From: Opeltia flavorubescens
Lineage: Eukaryota > Ascomycota > Lecanoromycetes > Teloschistales > Teloschistaceae
Direction: 5' to 3'
Length of the DNA stretch: 64,000 nucleotides
Assembly (NCBI GenBank): GCA_000442125.1
Contig: KE546986.1
Span: forward strand, 124,001-188,000
The notes under the pieces were generated by a model. That model was given only the letters and a program-made list of their open reading frames with translations, was not told the DNA's origin and did no database searches. Made by a program: the position numbers and the translations under genes. This document shows, in pieces, positions 25,720 to 39,535 of the stretch; within the stretch, counting starts at the first letter, position 1, and each line of letters starts with the position of its first letter.

Positions 25720-28700
25720 TTATCTATACATATCCTCATCCCCCTCCACCCCCGCGTCTCCAAATCCATATTTCGGTCTCGGAATCATAGTGGCTTTTTG
25801 CTTGCCTTTGCCTTTGTCCCGCGCGACCTCTTCTCCGTTCCTCTGTCCTGCATAACTCTGTCTTCCATCTTTAAGAGGCCCACCACCCAGCCCAACCACC
25901 CCCAGCCCACCACTATCCCTTCCACCGCCTCGTTCCGGAGAAGCGTTAGGTAAAGAATCATTACTAGTCACGTAAGCTTCATCATCGTCATCGTCGTCAT
26001 CATCCTCTCCATCCTCATTTTCCTCTTCCTCCGAAGAAGTCGACCGCTGGACAGCTTTGCCCTTCCCTTTCCCCTTGTCTCTACCATCCCCCGAAGAAGC
26101 AATGGACGGCTGAGCCCGAATAGCAGTATTACTTCTCCTCGTCGGTTGTGGGCGTGTAGGCACAGGCTGCGCAGAGGAAGAAGGCGGAGGTTTCGATGGA
26201 GTTTCGAAAGATCGGCGTACGCGCTGATAGTGCTCTAGTTCTTGGGCGCTGTAACGTGGTGCATTAGTTAGCGTCTCCTCGCCTTTTTCTCTCTCCTCTC
26301 TCCTCAAACAGCATTGCCAAGAACATATATACATCACCATCTGTAGCAGAATGGAAAGACAGGGTTAATTGGAGAAGAAGAATTTAGTGCTTACCTAACA
26401 CTCCCCACCAACTCCTTCTTCGCAACGAAGAAATCATTTTCAGTAACCACGACACTCACATCCTCCTCCTTCGCCAAATGATCGAAGAAATACGCATGCG
26501 AGACCGGCCCGTGGGGTAGATTTTTGATTTTCGCATCCACAGCTTCGGCTTGTCGGGTGATGGCCTTGAGCATTGCATCCGAGCACAACGCATAGAGATC
26601 AGCACCCGTATACGTAAAAGGCAGCGACTCCGCCACCTTCGCCAAAGAAAGGTGTGGGTGAAGTGAGAATTTCCTCGTCAGTGCTTCCAGGATGGTGAGC
26701 TGCTTCTGGTGCGTATCCGAGATACCCAGGTAGAGCATCTTGTCGAAACGGCCAGGTCTGAGGAGCGCTTGGTCAAGAAGATCGGGGCGATTGGTGGCGC
26801 CGATGACGAAGACACCTCCTCCACCACTTCCACCGCTCTCGTCGTCGCTGCTACCGCCATCATTACTCATACCGTCGAGTTCAGCAAGCAGCTGGCTGAC
26901 AATACGATCCATAACCCCACCACTATCACCCTGGTTCCCTCGTTTCGGCGCCACGGAATCCAATTCATCGAAGAACACAACACACGGTCTCGCATCCCTC
27001 GCTCTTTGGAAAACCCGTCGAACATTCGCCTCCGATTCACCGATATACATGTTCAGTAATTCTGGTCCTTTGATAGAGAAGAAATTGAGTGAGAACTCCG
27101 TTGCGATGGCTTTTGCAAGGAGGGTTTTCCCTGTACCCGGGGGCCCGTAGAACAGTATCCCGCTTCGTTTCTTCATTCCCTTGGCGAAGAGTTCTGGGCG
27201 TTCAAGAGGCAATTGGATCGTTTCCATAACGGCATCTTTGACGTGTTCGAGGCCGCCGACGTCGTCCCAGCTAACGTTGGGGATTTTGGGGGCGCCAATA
27301 GCGTCAGCGAAGTTTTTGCGTGCAGCATCCACTGCGATGTCGAAATCGGATTTGATGACGCTGCGGGCCCATTCTCCGCCGGAGACTACCAGATCGCGGA
27401 CTAAGATCCGTCGCTCGGCCTGGGCCATTGAAATGCTTTGGATGAAATTCTCAAGGCGGATTTGCCGAGCGATGACTGCGCGTTCGACGATGTCTGCGAG
27501 ATTGCCAGCGACGAGAGCTGCTGTTTTGACCGCGATAGCGCTGAGATCTACGTCATGTGCGATCCGAATACCTTGCTCTGTGATTATGTTTCGAAGGATG
27601 CCCTCTCTTTCACCCTCGTCAGGGGCTGACATCTCAATCTCATGCGTAAAAATCCCTCGAAGATTTTCAGAAACTTGATCAAGTTGCGTAGTAGTTGCGA
27701 TGAGTACCCGAACTCTTTTGGCAGCATCTTGCAGTGCAGCAATCAAACGATCGCCTGTCAATGCTTCGAGATGTCTGATAAGGATGGCAGTATATTGAAG
27801 ACCGCAGCTCAAGCCTCGTGCAATTCTTGTGTTGACGCTACTTTCTTGTACTTCTCCTGCATTCCCTTCGCTGATCACCTCATACGAATCGACGGGGAAG
27901 ACGTGAATGCCCAGATCCGAAGCTGCCTGCGAGGCTACTCTGGCTTTACCGATGTTTCTTTGATTCGAGTAGAGGAGTATTAAGGTAGGCTGAATTCCAA
28001 GATGTACTGCGCGTGGACTAGTGGCAGCGGCGATAAGACCACGAAGACGTCTGAGAAGTGTTGACGTATAGCTTGGTTGTATACTCGACATGTATCTACT
28101 CAATGGACTGGCAGATGATTCGCTAGGCGATCTCGGTACAAGCCCTGAGTAAATTTTCCAAGGCGTTTGCAAGTCCGATGGGATTTTGCACTGATGACTT
28201 GCGGCGATAGTCATCCGGGTAATTGTTGGATCTATACAAGCAGCGCCTCCCCAGATATCCTCACCATTGTCTCTTGCTTCTTGCTCTGATGGTGACCTGC
28301 TGATTTGTCCAACCTTGAACCAGACGACTCCTAGAGAAGGAGCGCTGGGTTGACACGATCTCGCCAAAAGACATGCAAGTTCTCCTATATCCCGACCGTT
28401 CTCAGCTGCTGCATTGGAGGATCCAAGTATTCTTCCCGTGTTCGCATCGATTGTCAAGGCTATCAGATCCCCCGTTTTGACTATCCTCGTCTTTGCTTCA
28501 AAGTACTGCTTCAAAGTCGCAAATAACGTATCTTGCAAGGCCGTTTCCTGAGATACTGGGGTGGAGACTTTGGCAAGACTCACTTCGGCCGCAATTGGAG
28601 GTTGTTTAGAGTCCTCTAATTTCATTGAACTTTGCTTTGGAGAGAACGGCTGCTTCTTGGGATTAGTCGGCGTCAATGGACAGATCATTATCTCGGCAGG

Positions 28701-30425
28701 GCAATCAAGGTTCGAAAGCAAGATTGGAGAAAGCCAAGCTTGTGGCGTTGGATGTTCGAAATGTGAAGAAGTATTTACACTGGTTCTACGGTTCGAGAAT
28801 GACAGCTTTTGCTCTGGGTGACGCGTCAAAGAACGTTGAGTGAGGTCAGGCAAACCATAAATCTTCACAATCCTGTAATCGTCTTCATGATCCTGCTGCG
28901 GTTGTGAAAGGTTCACATACCAGCCCTTAGAAAGGTCTTCAACATGGCGTGAGGAAGCTCGTAATTTAACCCAGTCGCCAGAGAAGCATTTTAACCTGGT
29001 CAGGTTCTTGACATCAACGAAAACGCGTGATTCGTCATCTTCATCACCATTAGGTTTGGGATGTAGTAGATCATCAGGTATCTTGGCTAGCAGACTTTTG
29101 GCCCGAAAGATCTTTCCGATGCCAGAGCTCTGTCGGGCGGTTGCAGCTGTGAAGCTAGAAAACACTGAGCCCGGAGTACTTGTGCCATTCAACACCGAGC
29201 CTCGAGCTCTTGGAGTAGCTACAGCGGACGTGAGGAGACTAGGTGCCTGATTCAAGAGTCCGGGGGTACTCAAAGAAATAATATCATCGCTTGACTCGTC
29301 AGATTCATCGTTACTTTCCCCATTTGAGCTGCTTGAATCGGCCGTAATCTCATCCATTTCATCTTGGGATGGATCACCGCCGACTCCGTCTTCAACTGCA
29401 GAAAAGAAATGTTCATTTGATGTGTCATCGCCGTCATCTGCTGAAGTCTGCACGAGTGATTTGTGCAGTTGTCCGTTGATTCTTGCTAGACCACGCTTGC
29501 CGGGCTCAAACTTCCGATCCACTATGATCTTGGTATCTGCTGACAGTAATCCATAGTTAACAGGTTCACAAAAGATGATCCTGGCAGGCGGTAATGACGC
29601 ATGGGTGATTGGATGCGCAGGCAGCGGTAGTGATACATGATCCCCTTGGCGAATGATTGAAAGTGAACCTAGAGCGGTCCGAATGGCGCCCGTCAATTCC
29701 TTGTCTTGCTGCTGCTTGGTGGAGTCTTTTGTGACACCGTTTGTATGATCTCCCCAAAGAGTTTTCACCTTGCCTTTGCCTTTGGCCTTGTCTGAATTGC
29801 TGTTTTTGCGAAAAGATCCGAACCCTCCGCCAAATTCCTTCTGTATCTGATCATGCCTGGCAAGAGCATCTCCGTCAACGGTGACATACACGCTGGTGAG
29901 CTCGATGGGTTGCACATCGAGCACCAGGACTCGTATCCCTTTATTCGTTCTGATACCATCCCTTGACACTGTTCCTGATCGTACAGTCCCGAAAGCGGAC
30001 TGTAATGCTGGAGAGGAGGCTGGATATCTGATACTTCGAAGCGGCAATGCTTCATCGTATTCTTCTTGGATCTGCTTGACCTTGAGTGGTAGTATTGTCC
30101 AGGAAAGCTCTTGGTGCACCTCAGAGGCATTTGGGACCCAAGCGGAGACGACGATGTACTGTAGCTGGGGCTCCAGAAGAGGCTTGTTTTCAGCTTTCAG
30201 CCATGGAAAGAGTTGCTCATTGAGATCGGCGGAGAGAAGAGCCTCTTCACCCTTCAGATCGGCATCTGGTATGAGGGTTGCAGATAGAGGGATTCTCTCA
30301 ACCTTTCGGCGCCGTCGCCGCTTTTTGGGATGGTCCATGACCGGTTTGTGAACCTCCATGGCCTTCTTTGACAGACTTTCGCCTGGAGTCAGACGTTCCT
30401 TCAGTGCAAACGCGGAAATCACCAA
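25720..30425 (-). CDS. PEX6: Peroxin 6, peroxisomal AAA+ ATPase
   Basis: Two exons, 26395-30425 and 25720-26248, joined as AG plus C across a 146-nt intron (GTAAGC to TTACAG), about 1,519 residues. Pex6 with Pex1 forms the hexameric motor at the peroxisomal membrane that extracts ubiquitinated Pex5 for recycling. Seen: an N-terminal KKRRRRRK tract, a long divergent N-domain, a first AAA module without a Walker A motif (about residues 800-1000), and an intact second module with GPPGTGKT (about 1,093), Walker B VVFFDELDS and the second region of homology GATNRPDLL...RPGRFD. The spliced C-terminus reads SAQELEHYQRVR, as in other fungal Pex6, then an acidic and KGKGK-rich tail. The start may instead be the ATG near 30,359 (MEVHKP), since family members usually begin just before the basic tract. 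Confidence 0.95.
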
Positions 30426-31077
30426 TTGCCGAGGTTCACTGGAACACTATTCCTTATGAGGTAATTTCTCCAGCTTGAAGACCAAGCAACCAATCACAAT
30501 TGCTTCACTATGAAAAATTGAATTTACATGCCATGCGTCTTTATAGATGGCCAGGCTCAGTAACAGATATGATTGACAGATGAATCAAATTTTATCAGAT
30601 TGAAGTGGATGATTACCATTTGAGGTAGGACAGCAAAGACTTGGTCCTGCCAGGCCTAAATGGCCACTTTTTCCACCCACATTTGTATCAACAATTTTCT
30701 ACCTCAATAAAAATAAACATTATCCGCACGCTTTGCGACAATATACAGAAATCATCATGAGCTTCTGTCATTCTCTGAAGTCCACTCTCATCGTTTCAAT
30801 TATTGGATATATACAGGTGTGCTTATCTCTCCCATGCCACGATACTAGCCCCTAAAAGTAATTGGCTCGCATGCAGAGGAACGAATAATGTCTGTTGCAA
30901 AAAAGACCACAATCCCGACCACTCATGAAGATACACTTATAATATACCTTTACCTTCGAGATGGGACAATGTGGGTCTTTCCTGCAATATGCAGCACACA
31001 AGGCGATAAAGGGATAAAAACATTTACGACAGCGGTATATCAGAATCCGAACGGATTTTGTGGTGCTACTCAATAGA
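30426..31077. other. Intergenic, PEX6 promoter and SLA1 3' region
   Basis: No supported gene. The part next to 30,426 should carry the PEX6 promoter; the part next to 31,077 the SLA1 3' untranslated region. Confidence 0.6.
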
Positions 31078-34000
31078 TCAGCTGTCGTTCAGTGGTACCA
31101 GATCTGTATGTATGTATGACTCACTCGCTTGGGAAAGATTTGCCCTTTTGCCAGTGGGCTGCGGCAGAAGCTTGCTGGCTGCGAGCGCTCCGAAACTGAC
31201 CGGAGGAGCGGGACCGGTTTTTTGTGGTTGCAACGGAGCAGGTATTTGGTGTTGCTGGGGCATAGGAGGTACAGGTGGTGCAGATTGAGCGGATCCAGAA
31301 AACTGATTCTGGACTCCATTGATCCCCGTATTCTGAGGCTGTAGCGCTGGCTGGAGGTAAGAGTTGACAGAGGCAGTGCGTTGAGCGGAGAAATTGTTCG
31401 GGAACTGCCCTTGAAACCCTGTCTGTTGCGGCTGAAGTTGCTGGAATCCGCCTTGAGGCCTGGGATCGGCAAATGGACTACCGGTCTGTTGTCCGTTGAT
31501 GAACGGTTGAGGGTTCTGGAAACCTTGGAAGCCTGTCTGTTGTGGTTGTAGAGTTTGGAACTGAGGCTGGGGACCAAATCCTGTTTGCTGAGGGTTGATG
31601 CCATTGCTGAATTGATTGAAGTTTTGGTTTGTTTGTGCAAAGCCTGTAGGTTGAGGATACAACGGTTGCTGACTCATTTGCTGTTGCTGCTGTTGCAATT
31701 GTTGTTGCTGCATCATTCGTAGCTGATTCAAGTCATTTAGACTTTGACCTGGTGGCGCGATCTGTGTCTGCAGGTTGCTTGGCTGGTATCCTGTGAGCTG
31801 AGGCTGAAGCGGTGGATGGGTAAAGTTATTATTCTGTGTTTGAGGGGCTGATAGTGGCCGAGGTGGAGGTGGTAGCATATTGGAGCCCTGCTGAATTGGA
31901 GGAGCCTGCGGTCTTTGCCGAGGAACAGTAAGCTGAGGCAGCTGTTGTTGAGGTTGGAGGCTTTGCTGGGTAGCATATGCCGGTAGAGGAGGAGCCTGAG
32001 GTGTATGCAATTGTTCGTTGAGCCCAGTCGGCTGTTGTGCCGGCTGGGGGACAAATGCTGGGTTTGGTCCTGTTGGCTGTTGCTGTAAGGGCTGTACCTG
32101 CTGAGTTTGCGCTGGTTGCTGTATCGGCTGAGTTTGGGACCGGGACAGAGACTGGGATTGGGATGTTTGGTTTGGCTGTGCACCTGTGTTCTGCGCTGGT
32201 GTTGGCTGAAGAGGCTCCGATAAGAGAGAAAGTTCAGCCATGGACCCGGTCAGGGTAGGTTGTGGAGGAGCATTGTTCGTAGGCGTCGACACAGTGCGTG
32301 AAGGTTGGGATGATGCACTTGGCTCTTGTTTTGATGGCTTCACATTCCATATTGCATCGTCGTCGAAACCCTGAGTATCCTTCTTTGGAGGGGGTGGTGC
32401 TTTCGCCAACGGGGTCGAAACCGACTGGGACCTTTCCCTCCGTCCACTGTCCGGTACAGTGCCTTGTTTGAGAGCTTCTGCGTCGACAACGTCATTACTC
32501 TGAACCGCCGGTGCAGGGCGTCCTTTTCTTGTATTATTTCGCAGAGCACCACCCGGCCCTGAGAATAAGCCGCCTCCGGATGTTGGAGATATTGCTCCTT
32601 CTCGATCACCGTCGCCCGCATCCATATCTCCAGAACTGACATTCCGAAGTTTTGATGATGACCCACTCCGTCCATATTTGTTGTCCAGGAATTTCATGAC
32701 CCGAAGAATATCACCCTCTTTCAGGCCCAAATTTCGTAGCACAGCTGACGTGATATCGGGCAATATGCTCTCATCCATGGAGTCTTTGTTGAAGTTGAAT
32801 GCATATCTCTCACATTGATATGGATTCACACCAGTCTTGAGGAAAAAGTCAAACCAATCATATTCAGGTCCTTTGTTTTCGACAGGCCGCTTTTGCGGCT
32901 CCAGGGACACACCAGTTTTCGATGCTGGCTGCGACTGCTGTTTTCGCCGGTCGCCCCCTTTGGACGATTGAGTGCTTCGCCGTTTGATATCCGACAAGGG
33001 TTTCTCATCATCTAGAGATACCCCTGTCACACGTTCGACATATTCCAAGTCTTGAATGGCCATCTTGCCTACTGGTACAGCAATCTTGACTCCGTTAAGC
33101 TTGTGTAGATGAATCTTACCATCTTTAAGCCCAATAAATTGGGCCTCGACTTTGAAAGATCCAGACCTGTCAGTCCATGTTCGAATCTTATCCGAGTCGG
33201 GTTCTATGAAATAGTCAGAATATACCGAACCAACGCTGCAAGAGATCACTTACTTGACTTCGAACTTGAGCTAGATTTGCCATCTTTGCTAGAACGTTTG
33301 CTCTTCTGCGAAGACTGTCGGTCACCATCATTGCTCGCAAGACTGCTTCCTCTGTTGGGAAGCTTCACACCAGGGCCTACCTCTGAGCCCCTTGTTTCAT
33401 TCCCTTCTTTCCTTTTCGGCTCCTTGAGTGCCTCTTTGGCTAATCTCTCTTCCTCGAGCCGATTCTGTTCGACCGTCGATTTTCCAGCATTGATTCCTGT
33501 TGAGCTTGATGGTGCGTTCGTCCCAGTTATCTCCACGTAGCTGCTAGGTACAACGCCTTCCTTTCCGTTCTTAAGCCGTCGTACCATCCACCATTCTTCA
33601 CTTTTGGTATCGTCGAGCACAATCACATCGTCGCCAATGCCGACAGTGACCTCATCATCTCCCTGAGCCATGAAGTCGTATAATATTGTGCCTTTCTTCT
33701 GTGTGCTGCCGCCAGCCCCAATTTCAAGGACCTCCCGTAGCCCCCCAGCCCGTGCAGCGCCTGCTATCTCGCCTAAACCAGCAACGATCTCCTGCGCTGT
33801 ATCTTTTGCGCCTGCATGAAAATCGACGCTCTTACTCGGTCTGACCAGCTCCATGAAGACATGTTTACCCTCTATTGAATAATGCGTAAGTTTGTCTGCG
33901 CTCCATTCCTGCTGTGGGCCGTCTCTTGACTTTTCCGGTGCGATCATGATCATCCCTGTGGCAAGGTTCAAACCTAGCGTTGTCGGAAGCTTCTTCTTTT

Positions 34001-34933
34001 TACCAATCGCTGAAACCATTTCATTGATGTTATAAAGATGAAAACCACCTGGTGAAGGATAGCCACGGTCATCGCTATGGTCTTGAGATACAGCTCGGTT
34101 ATATGGTGGAGAAGGAACCACGCCACCTTCGGAATCGGGAGTCCGCGGAGAAGTATATTGCGTAGGGGGCGGGGAAAGTGACTGAGATGGTGGCCTTCGA
34201 GGTAGTGAAGGCGGAGGTGGCTCTTCGTCGGAGTCGTCAGGGGTGTATTGAGCTCGAAGGGGTAGATTCCTTTCCATTGTTGATGTGGAAGACGGCTCGG
34301 CTGGTGGTGGTGCAGCGGACCTATTCGACATTATGCCCGCGATAGCAGCTGCTGGTCCCTGTGGTGAAGAGGGTTCCGCGGCAGCTGACGGTGAGTGTGA
34401 CTGGACATCTCGCGCCACCACAGGGGATGGGACTGCATCGGGGGATTTTTCGCCGGCGGGGCCTGTAATCTCAATGTAGTTGGCCGGAGCGAAACCAAAT
34501 TCGCCTTTCAAGCCAACCAGCGTCCAATCCAGGTCAGAGGTGTCGTAGACTGAAAGGAGGGCGTCTTCGGTAAAGGACAACTCCTCGTCGGTCTGACGAT
34601 CATAGTCATAGAGTGCTTTGGCGTAGTGTGATGGTCGCGCCTAAAAGGAAAAGTGTCAGCGGAAAGGTTGTTTTGATCATAAGTGGGCAAGCAAGTTGCA
34701 AAAGGGATAAAAGACGAAGATAGTTATAAGCATACATCGTCAACATAGTTGTTTGGTATGAGCCCAGTAGGTTCTTGATCCTCATCTGGCCTCGCTCTTT
34801 TCTTTGCCTTCCACCAGTCATCCTCGGTACTTTTCTCAAGGATGTATACCAAATCGCCTTCCTGCAGCTCTAGCTCGTTGTCGCCCTGAGGTACATAGTC
34901 GTACAGAGCGGTGCAAATAGAGACAAAGACCAT
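31078..34933 (-). CDS. SLA1: Actin cytoskeleton-regulatory complex protein Sla1
   Basis: Three exons, 34736-34933, 33254-34640 and 31078-33203, phases consistent, about 1,236 residues; introns 95 and 50 nt. Sla1 is an endocytic coat adaptor that binds NPFxD cargo and restrains Las17/WASP at actin patches. Domains in order: SH3-1 (ALYDYVPQGDNELEL, residues 3-62), SH3-2 (ALYDYDRQTDEELSF, about 70-125), a proline-rich linker, SH3-3 (ILYDFMAQGDDEVTV, about 380-436), SHD1 (RTWTDRSGSFKVEAQF, about 540-600), SHD2/SAM (YDWFDFFLKTGVN, about 660-720), then a Gln/Pro-rich tail with many LQPQQTGF units. Those match the LxxQxTG sites that Prk1/Ark1 kinases phosphorylate in yeast. The chosen ATG has a strong GCCACCATGG context; an upstream ATG at 34,975 in the same frame is less likely. 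Confidence 0.95.
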
Positions 34934-35277
34934 GGTGGCGTTGGCTACTGGTAGAAAGCGTCCGGTCAACAGCACTCATTGGTATTGATGGCGGTGATGT
35001 CTCATGCTGACAGTATCTGAAATCAGAAGACCGTCTCACACCAATACATGCATGAGCGCCGGTGAATCGGGAGGAAGCATTTCAATGTTGCCCTGTAGAG
35101 TTGCGCCAATTAAACGGAAGAGCTAAATTAGCGTCTTTTCCACCTCTCCCTCTGCCGGTACAACTACACCTCTCCAGCTTTGCAATAAACCTCCTAGCTA
35201 CCTCTACTCTCCTTGACAGGCCATTGCATCGTCCAATCCGCTGCCATTATTCCCTTTCACTCTGCATCATCTTTGCA
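34934..35277. promoter_or_regulatory. Divergent promoter between SLA1 and ATP1
   Basis: 344 bases separate the two start codons, which point away from each other. Pyrimidine-rich stretches lie upstream of ATP1 (35,145-35,260). No TATA box is evident on either side. Confidence 0.6.
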
Positions 35278-37250
35278 ATGATCAGAAACGCATTGAGGCA
35301 ATCGAGTCGCGCTGTCGGAGCAGTCTCTGTCTCCGGTGTTTCTGCAGCGGTAAGAATCTTTTTTCAACCCATTCATTTTCACTGCGCTTCTTGAGACAAA
35401 ACCTGCCCCGCTACACAAGCTCTACAGGCATTTCGGGTATCTTCATATGATGGCTGTTCTTACTGACAATTCGATGTCTCTAGGCTCGGACCTCAGCTCC
35501 CGCGGCTTTTATTACCGCGTCCAGACAAACTCGAAGCTATGCCGTCGAAGCTAAAGCATCACCTACTGAAGTCTCTTCTATCCTAGAGCAGAGGATTCGT
35601 GGTGTACAAGAAGAGGCTGGTCTTGCTGAGACCGGTCGGGTACTCTCAGTTGGGTATGTGGGATGGACAGCCCGGTTCTCGGCGTCAAACCAGAAAGACA
35701 GCTGACGACTGTGTGTTGAACAGTGATGGTATAGCTCGTGTCCATGGGATGAACAATGTCCAAGCCGAGGAGCTTGTAGAGTTAGTTTCCTCGCTTATTT
35801 GGATCATAGCAAGAGAGCTGACATGTCTCTAGATTTGCCTCGGGCGTCAAAGGAATGTGCATGAATCTTGAGGCAGGTCAGGTCGGTGTGGTGCTCTTCG
35901 GTTCAGATCGGCTTGTGAAGGAAGGAGAGACTGTCAAGCGTACAGGGCAGATCGTACGTTGTCCAAGAGCAAAATTCACAATGAGTCTGCTAACGTCTCC
36001 AGGTCGAAGTTCCTGTTGGTGAAGCCATGCTAGGTCGTGTTGTTGATGCTTTAGGCAATCCAATTGATGGAAAAGGACCCATCAAAACAAGCGAGAACCG
36101 ACGTGCCCAACTCAAAGCTCCGGGTATCCTTCCTCGACGATCCGTCAATCAGCCAGTCCAAACCGGCTTGAAATCTATCGACGCCATGGTACCGATTGGA
36201 CGTGGGCAACGAGAACTTATCATTGGCGATCGTCAGACAGGAAAAACCGCCGTCGCTCTTGATGCCATGCTCAACCAGAAGCGATGGAACGAAACAGGTG
36301 ACGAAACTAAAAAGCTCTATTGCGTCTACGTCGCTGTTGGCCAGAAGCGATCAACGGTGGCCCAATTGGTCAAGACTTTGGAGGAAAATGATGCCATGAA
36401 ATATTCAATTGTTGTTGCTGCAACAGCCTCCGAGGCTGCTCCGTTACAATACATTGCTCCTTTCACTGGTTGTGCTATTGGCGAATGGTTCCGCGACAAT
36501 GGAAAGCACGCTGTCATCATATACGATGATCTTTCCAAACAAGCCGTTGCGTACCGTCAAATGTCCCTGTTGCTTCGTCGGCCGCCTGGACGTGAAGCAT
36601 ACCCTGGAGATGTCTTCTACCTTCACTCCCGTCTCCTGGAGCGCGCCGCTAAGCTCAATGACAAGAATGGTGGTGGATCGCTGACAGCGCTTCCGATCAT
36701 TGAAACCCAAGGCGGCGATGTGTCGGCATACATTCCTACCAATGTCATTTCTATCACAGATGGACAAATCTTCTTGGAGGCTGAACTCTTCTACAAAGGT
36801 GTCCGTCCTGCCATCAACGTCGGTCTCTCAGTATCACGTGTCGGTTCAGCTGCGCAACTGAAGGCGATGAAACAAGTCGCCGGATCACTGAAGCTCTTCT
36901 TGGCTCAATACCGAGAAGTGGCTGCCTTTGCACAATTTGGTTCTGACTTGGACGCTGCGACGAAACAGACACTCAATCGAGGTGAACGGTTGACGGAGCT
37001 TCTCAAGCAAAAGCAATACTCTCCAATGGCTGTGAACGAGATGGTACCCCTCATCTACGCTGGTGTCAATGGTCATCTCGACAGTGTTCCAGTTGGCAAG
37101 ATCCTCACATGGGAACAAGACTTCCTCAATCACTTGAAGAGCGATCAACAGGAGCTGTTGTCACAGATTGACAAAGAAGGAGCACTGAGTAAAGAGCTCG
37201 AGAGCAAGCTGAAAGATGTAGTCGTGTCCTTCACCAAGAGCTTTACGTAA
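35278..37250 (+). CDS. ATP1: F1 ATP synthase subunit alpha, mitochondrial precursor
   Basis: Five exons: 35278-35349, 35484-35653, 35724-35780, 35833-35953 and 36003-37250. Phases agree and total 555 residues, the normal length. It forms the alpha3beta3 catalytic head of mitochondrial F1 with Atp2 and carries the non-catalytic nucleotide sites. The N-terminus ([14 protein letters not shown]) is an Arg/Ser-rich import presequence. Then come [13 protein letters not shown] across the exon 2-3 junction, [22 protein letters not shown] with the P-loop at about residue 215, and the alpha/beta signature [17 protein letters not shown] near 410. Intron density is high in the first 720 bp and zero after, a common layout for this gene. 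Confidence 0.97.
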
Positions 37251-38021
37251 GGAAATTTGAGGTAGGCCCACGACCCATCAGATTAATTTTGCTTCACGGC
37301 TAAAAAGACTCTAGTAGTAACATAGACTAGGGAGCGCTTGCCACTAAAGACATTTCAGGTTCGGCTGGTAGTGTCACGATGAAGAGATGGAGATGGCGCT
37401 TTGCGCTACGCAGGTGGAAAAGTCGAGCTGGGTCGAATCAGAACATTGTATTTAGTTGAAAACTTCGAATTTGAGTGATTTCCATGCCATTTACCAAGCT
37501 TACTACCCCTGCAACGATGCTTCAGACAACCGTCCAGCTCGTGGCCACTGCTGGAAAATTCTCCGACAATTTATTATGGGTTTTTGAAGTAGGAGCCCGG
37601 GCATGGGTTTGGCGCGAATTATCTCAATGCTGACCTGAGGTAGCTTCTAACTCTTGACGTTCTAATTACTCTAGCATCTCCAACGAGCAAGTAGCCGCAT
37701 GTGAATTGGAGAAGTCACTAGGTTACACGCCGACGGAGCATGGTGTTTACATGCCATAACCGATGACTATGTCGTTTTGGATACCTCAACGAATTGGAGC
37801 TTACTTAATAGGACGGACCTTCGGAAAGCATGGACAAGAGAAGCCAGCCTGGAAGTATGAACCTTTCGAAAGCCTTTGCACATTGACTATTATTATTATA
37901 TTTTAGTTCGTTTTTGTATCTGAAATTTTTAAATAGACTCGATTCTACAGTGGGGGAATTGCAAGACAGATTTCGTTCAATATTGGTATCGAAATCCTTC
38001 CTGTCCGCGAGTCAGCAGATT
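37251..38021. other. Intergenic between convergent genes
   Basis: 3' regions of ATP1 (plus) and the Dal5-type transporter (minus). I see no gene; a short TATTATTATTATA tract lies at 37,888-37,902. Confidence 0.55.
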
Positions 38022-39535
38022 TTATGTCTTACTATCCCCCTCGGTACTTACTGTCCCTTCGATAACCTTCGTTCCTTTCCTCTGCGCCGAATTGGCCATA
38101 TAGAAGAAGATGGAAAAAGCGCCGATGATGCAAATAATGATGATATGAGAGCTGTCACCGTCAGCACGAAAATCGAACACTAGTAAGCAGTCACCCACCT
38201 TATCGAGACCCATATCGCCGTCGGATATCTTGGCGCCTCTTGCTGCCTCACGATGAAACTCCCAGCTACGCCACCCAGTCCGTTACAGGCAGTGACGGCA
38301 GCGGCAGTCACCGCTCTTTTCCACTGTCCTGTGATATTACAAGCTTGATAGCTATTCAAAGCAGNCCAGTTGGAGATGTATGCGCCTGTGGCGAGATACG
38401 TTCCCACATAGCGAGCCGTCCCCTGATCAGCAAACCCAAGCATGATAAAGCCGGCGATGAGACATAGCGAGTTGAATAAGATAACCGGTCCACGCAAACA
38501 ATATTTGTCACCTATCCGGGAAGATATGAGCACAGGTATGACGGCATAGTAATACGGCGGTGCTGCGAGGAGGATAGCTTTGTTTGTGGAGTACCCCATG
38601 CCACTTTGCAGGATTATGGGAAGGAAGTATGACAAAGATGTCGACACTAGGTTCAACAGAAAGAAACTTGCCGCAAAACCGTATACCTTTGGATCCAGGA
38701 AATGTCTGAAGACCTCTGCCCAGGAGAATGGAGTCGGATTGACATCTCCCCGGTCACGCTGGATCCGGGATGCGGCAATATGTGCTTCGTCAGTGGTCAA
38801 GAAGCAGAAGCTTTTGTCGGAGAATTCCGGAAAATCGACAATCCACCAGTATGCCACAATACCAAAAATACATGTAATCAGACCCTGGACAACAAACATC
38901 CATTGCCAGCCTTTCAATCTGCCGTGGCCATCAAGATGGTTTAGACCAAAATTGACAATGCCGCCAGTGGCGAGAATGATGACTTGGCCAACCTGTAAGA
39001 ATGCAAAGCGGAGCTGCAACTCCTCTCTTGGATACCAGCTCGAAATCAGCAAAGCCATGCCCGGATACACACCCGACACGGCGACACCGAGCAAAACACG
39101 CACGACTATCATTTGCTTCCAAGTACTGATGAAGGCTGTACACAGGGTAATAAGGCCAAAACAAAAGGTAATCAGAGCAAAGAAGGGTCGAGGCCCCAAT
39201 ATCCGCACCGCCAAAGTCGCAGGCAGTTGGAAGCAAACGCTCGCTACGGTGAAGATAAGAATTGACACTGAATAGCGATTTCCCTGATCAAGCTCGAGGT
39301 CGTGCAGCATCGTCGTGACCGATGCAGAGGATATGATACCTGAGTCTAGGAGGTTGAAGCTGCATATGATGCCAGCAATGGTGCAAAGACGAAAGTCGAC
39401 TTTGAGCCTGATACTTTTCTCTCTGCGCATCCTGTGTTCTTTCTCTGCAGGCGATTCATCTCGAGGATTTAACGCCGCCTTGGGGCTTGTGGCTCCATCG
39501 TTGGCTGTATGCCAATCGATTGAGTTTACAGACAT
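38022..39535 (-). CDS. MFS transporter, Dal5/anion:cation symporter family
   Basis: Two exons, 38199-39535 and 38022-38151, spliced AG plus C over a 47-nt intron, 488 residues. It has the layout of fungal allantoate/nicotinate/vitamin permeases: a charged N-terminus with RREKSIRLKVDFRLC, helix 1 FNLLDSGIISSA, GPRPFFALITFCFG, RVLLGVAVSGVYPGM then SSWYPREE, GWQWMFVVQG, and the hydrophilic central loop DFPEFSDKSFCFLT. Substrates of this family are small carboxylates or vitamins; this member's cannot be inferred. One unknown base (38,365) falls inside the coding part and leaves one residue undetermined. The chosen ATG (MSVNSIDW) is preferred over an upstream in-frame start that lacks family similarity. 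The last 43 residues, past the intron, hold helix 12 and a short tail. Confidence 0.88.

Noticed and set aside
27181-27678. 165-codon frame antisense to PEX6
   Set aside because: Shadow of the conserved AAA module; the opposite strand explains the sequence completely.
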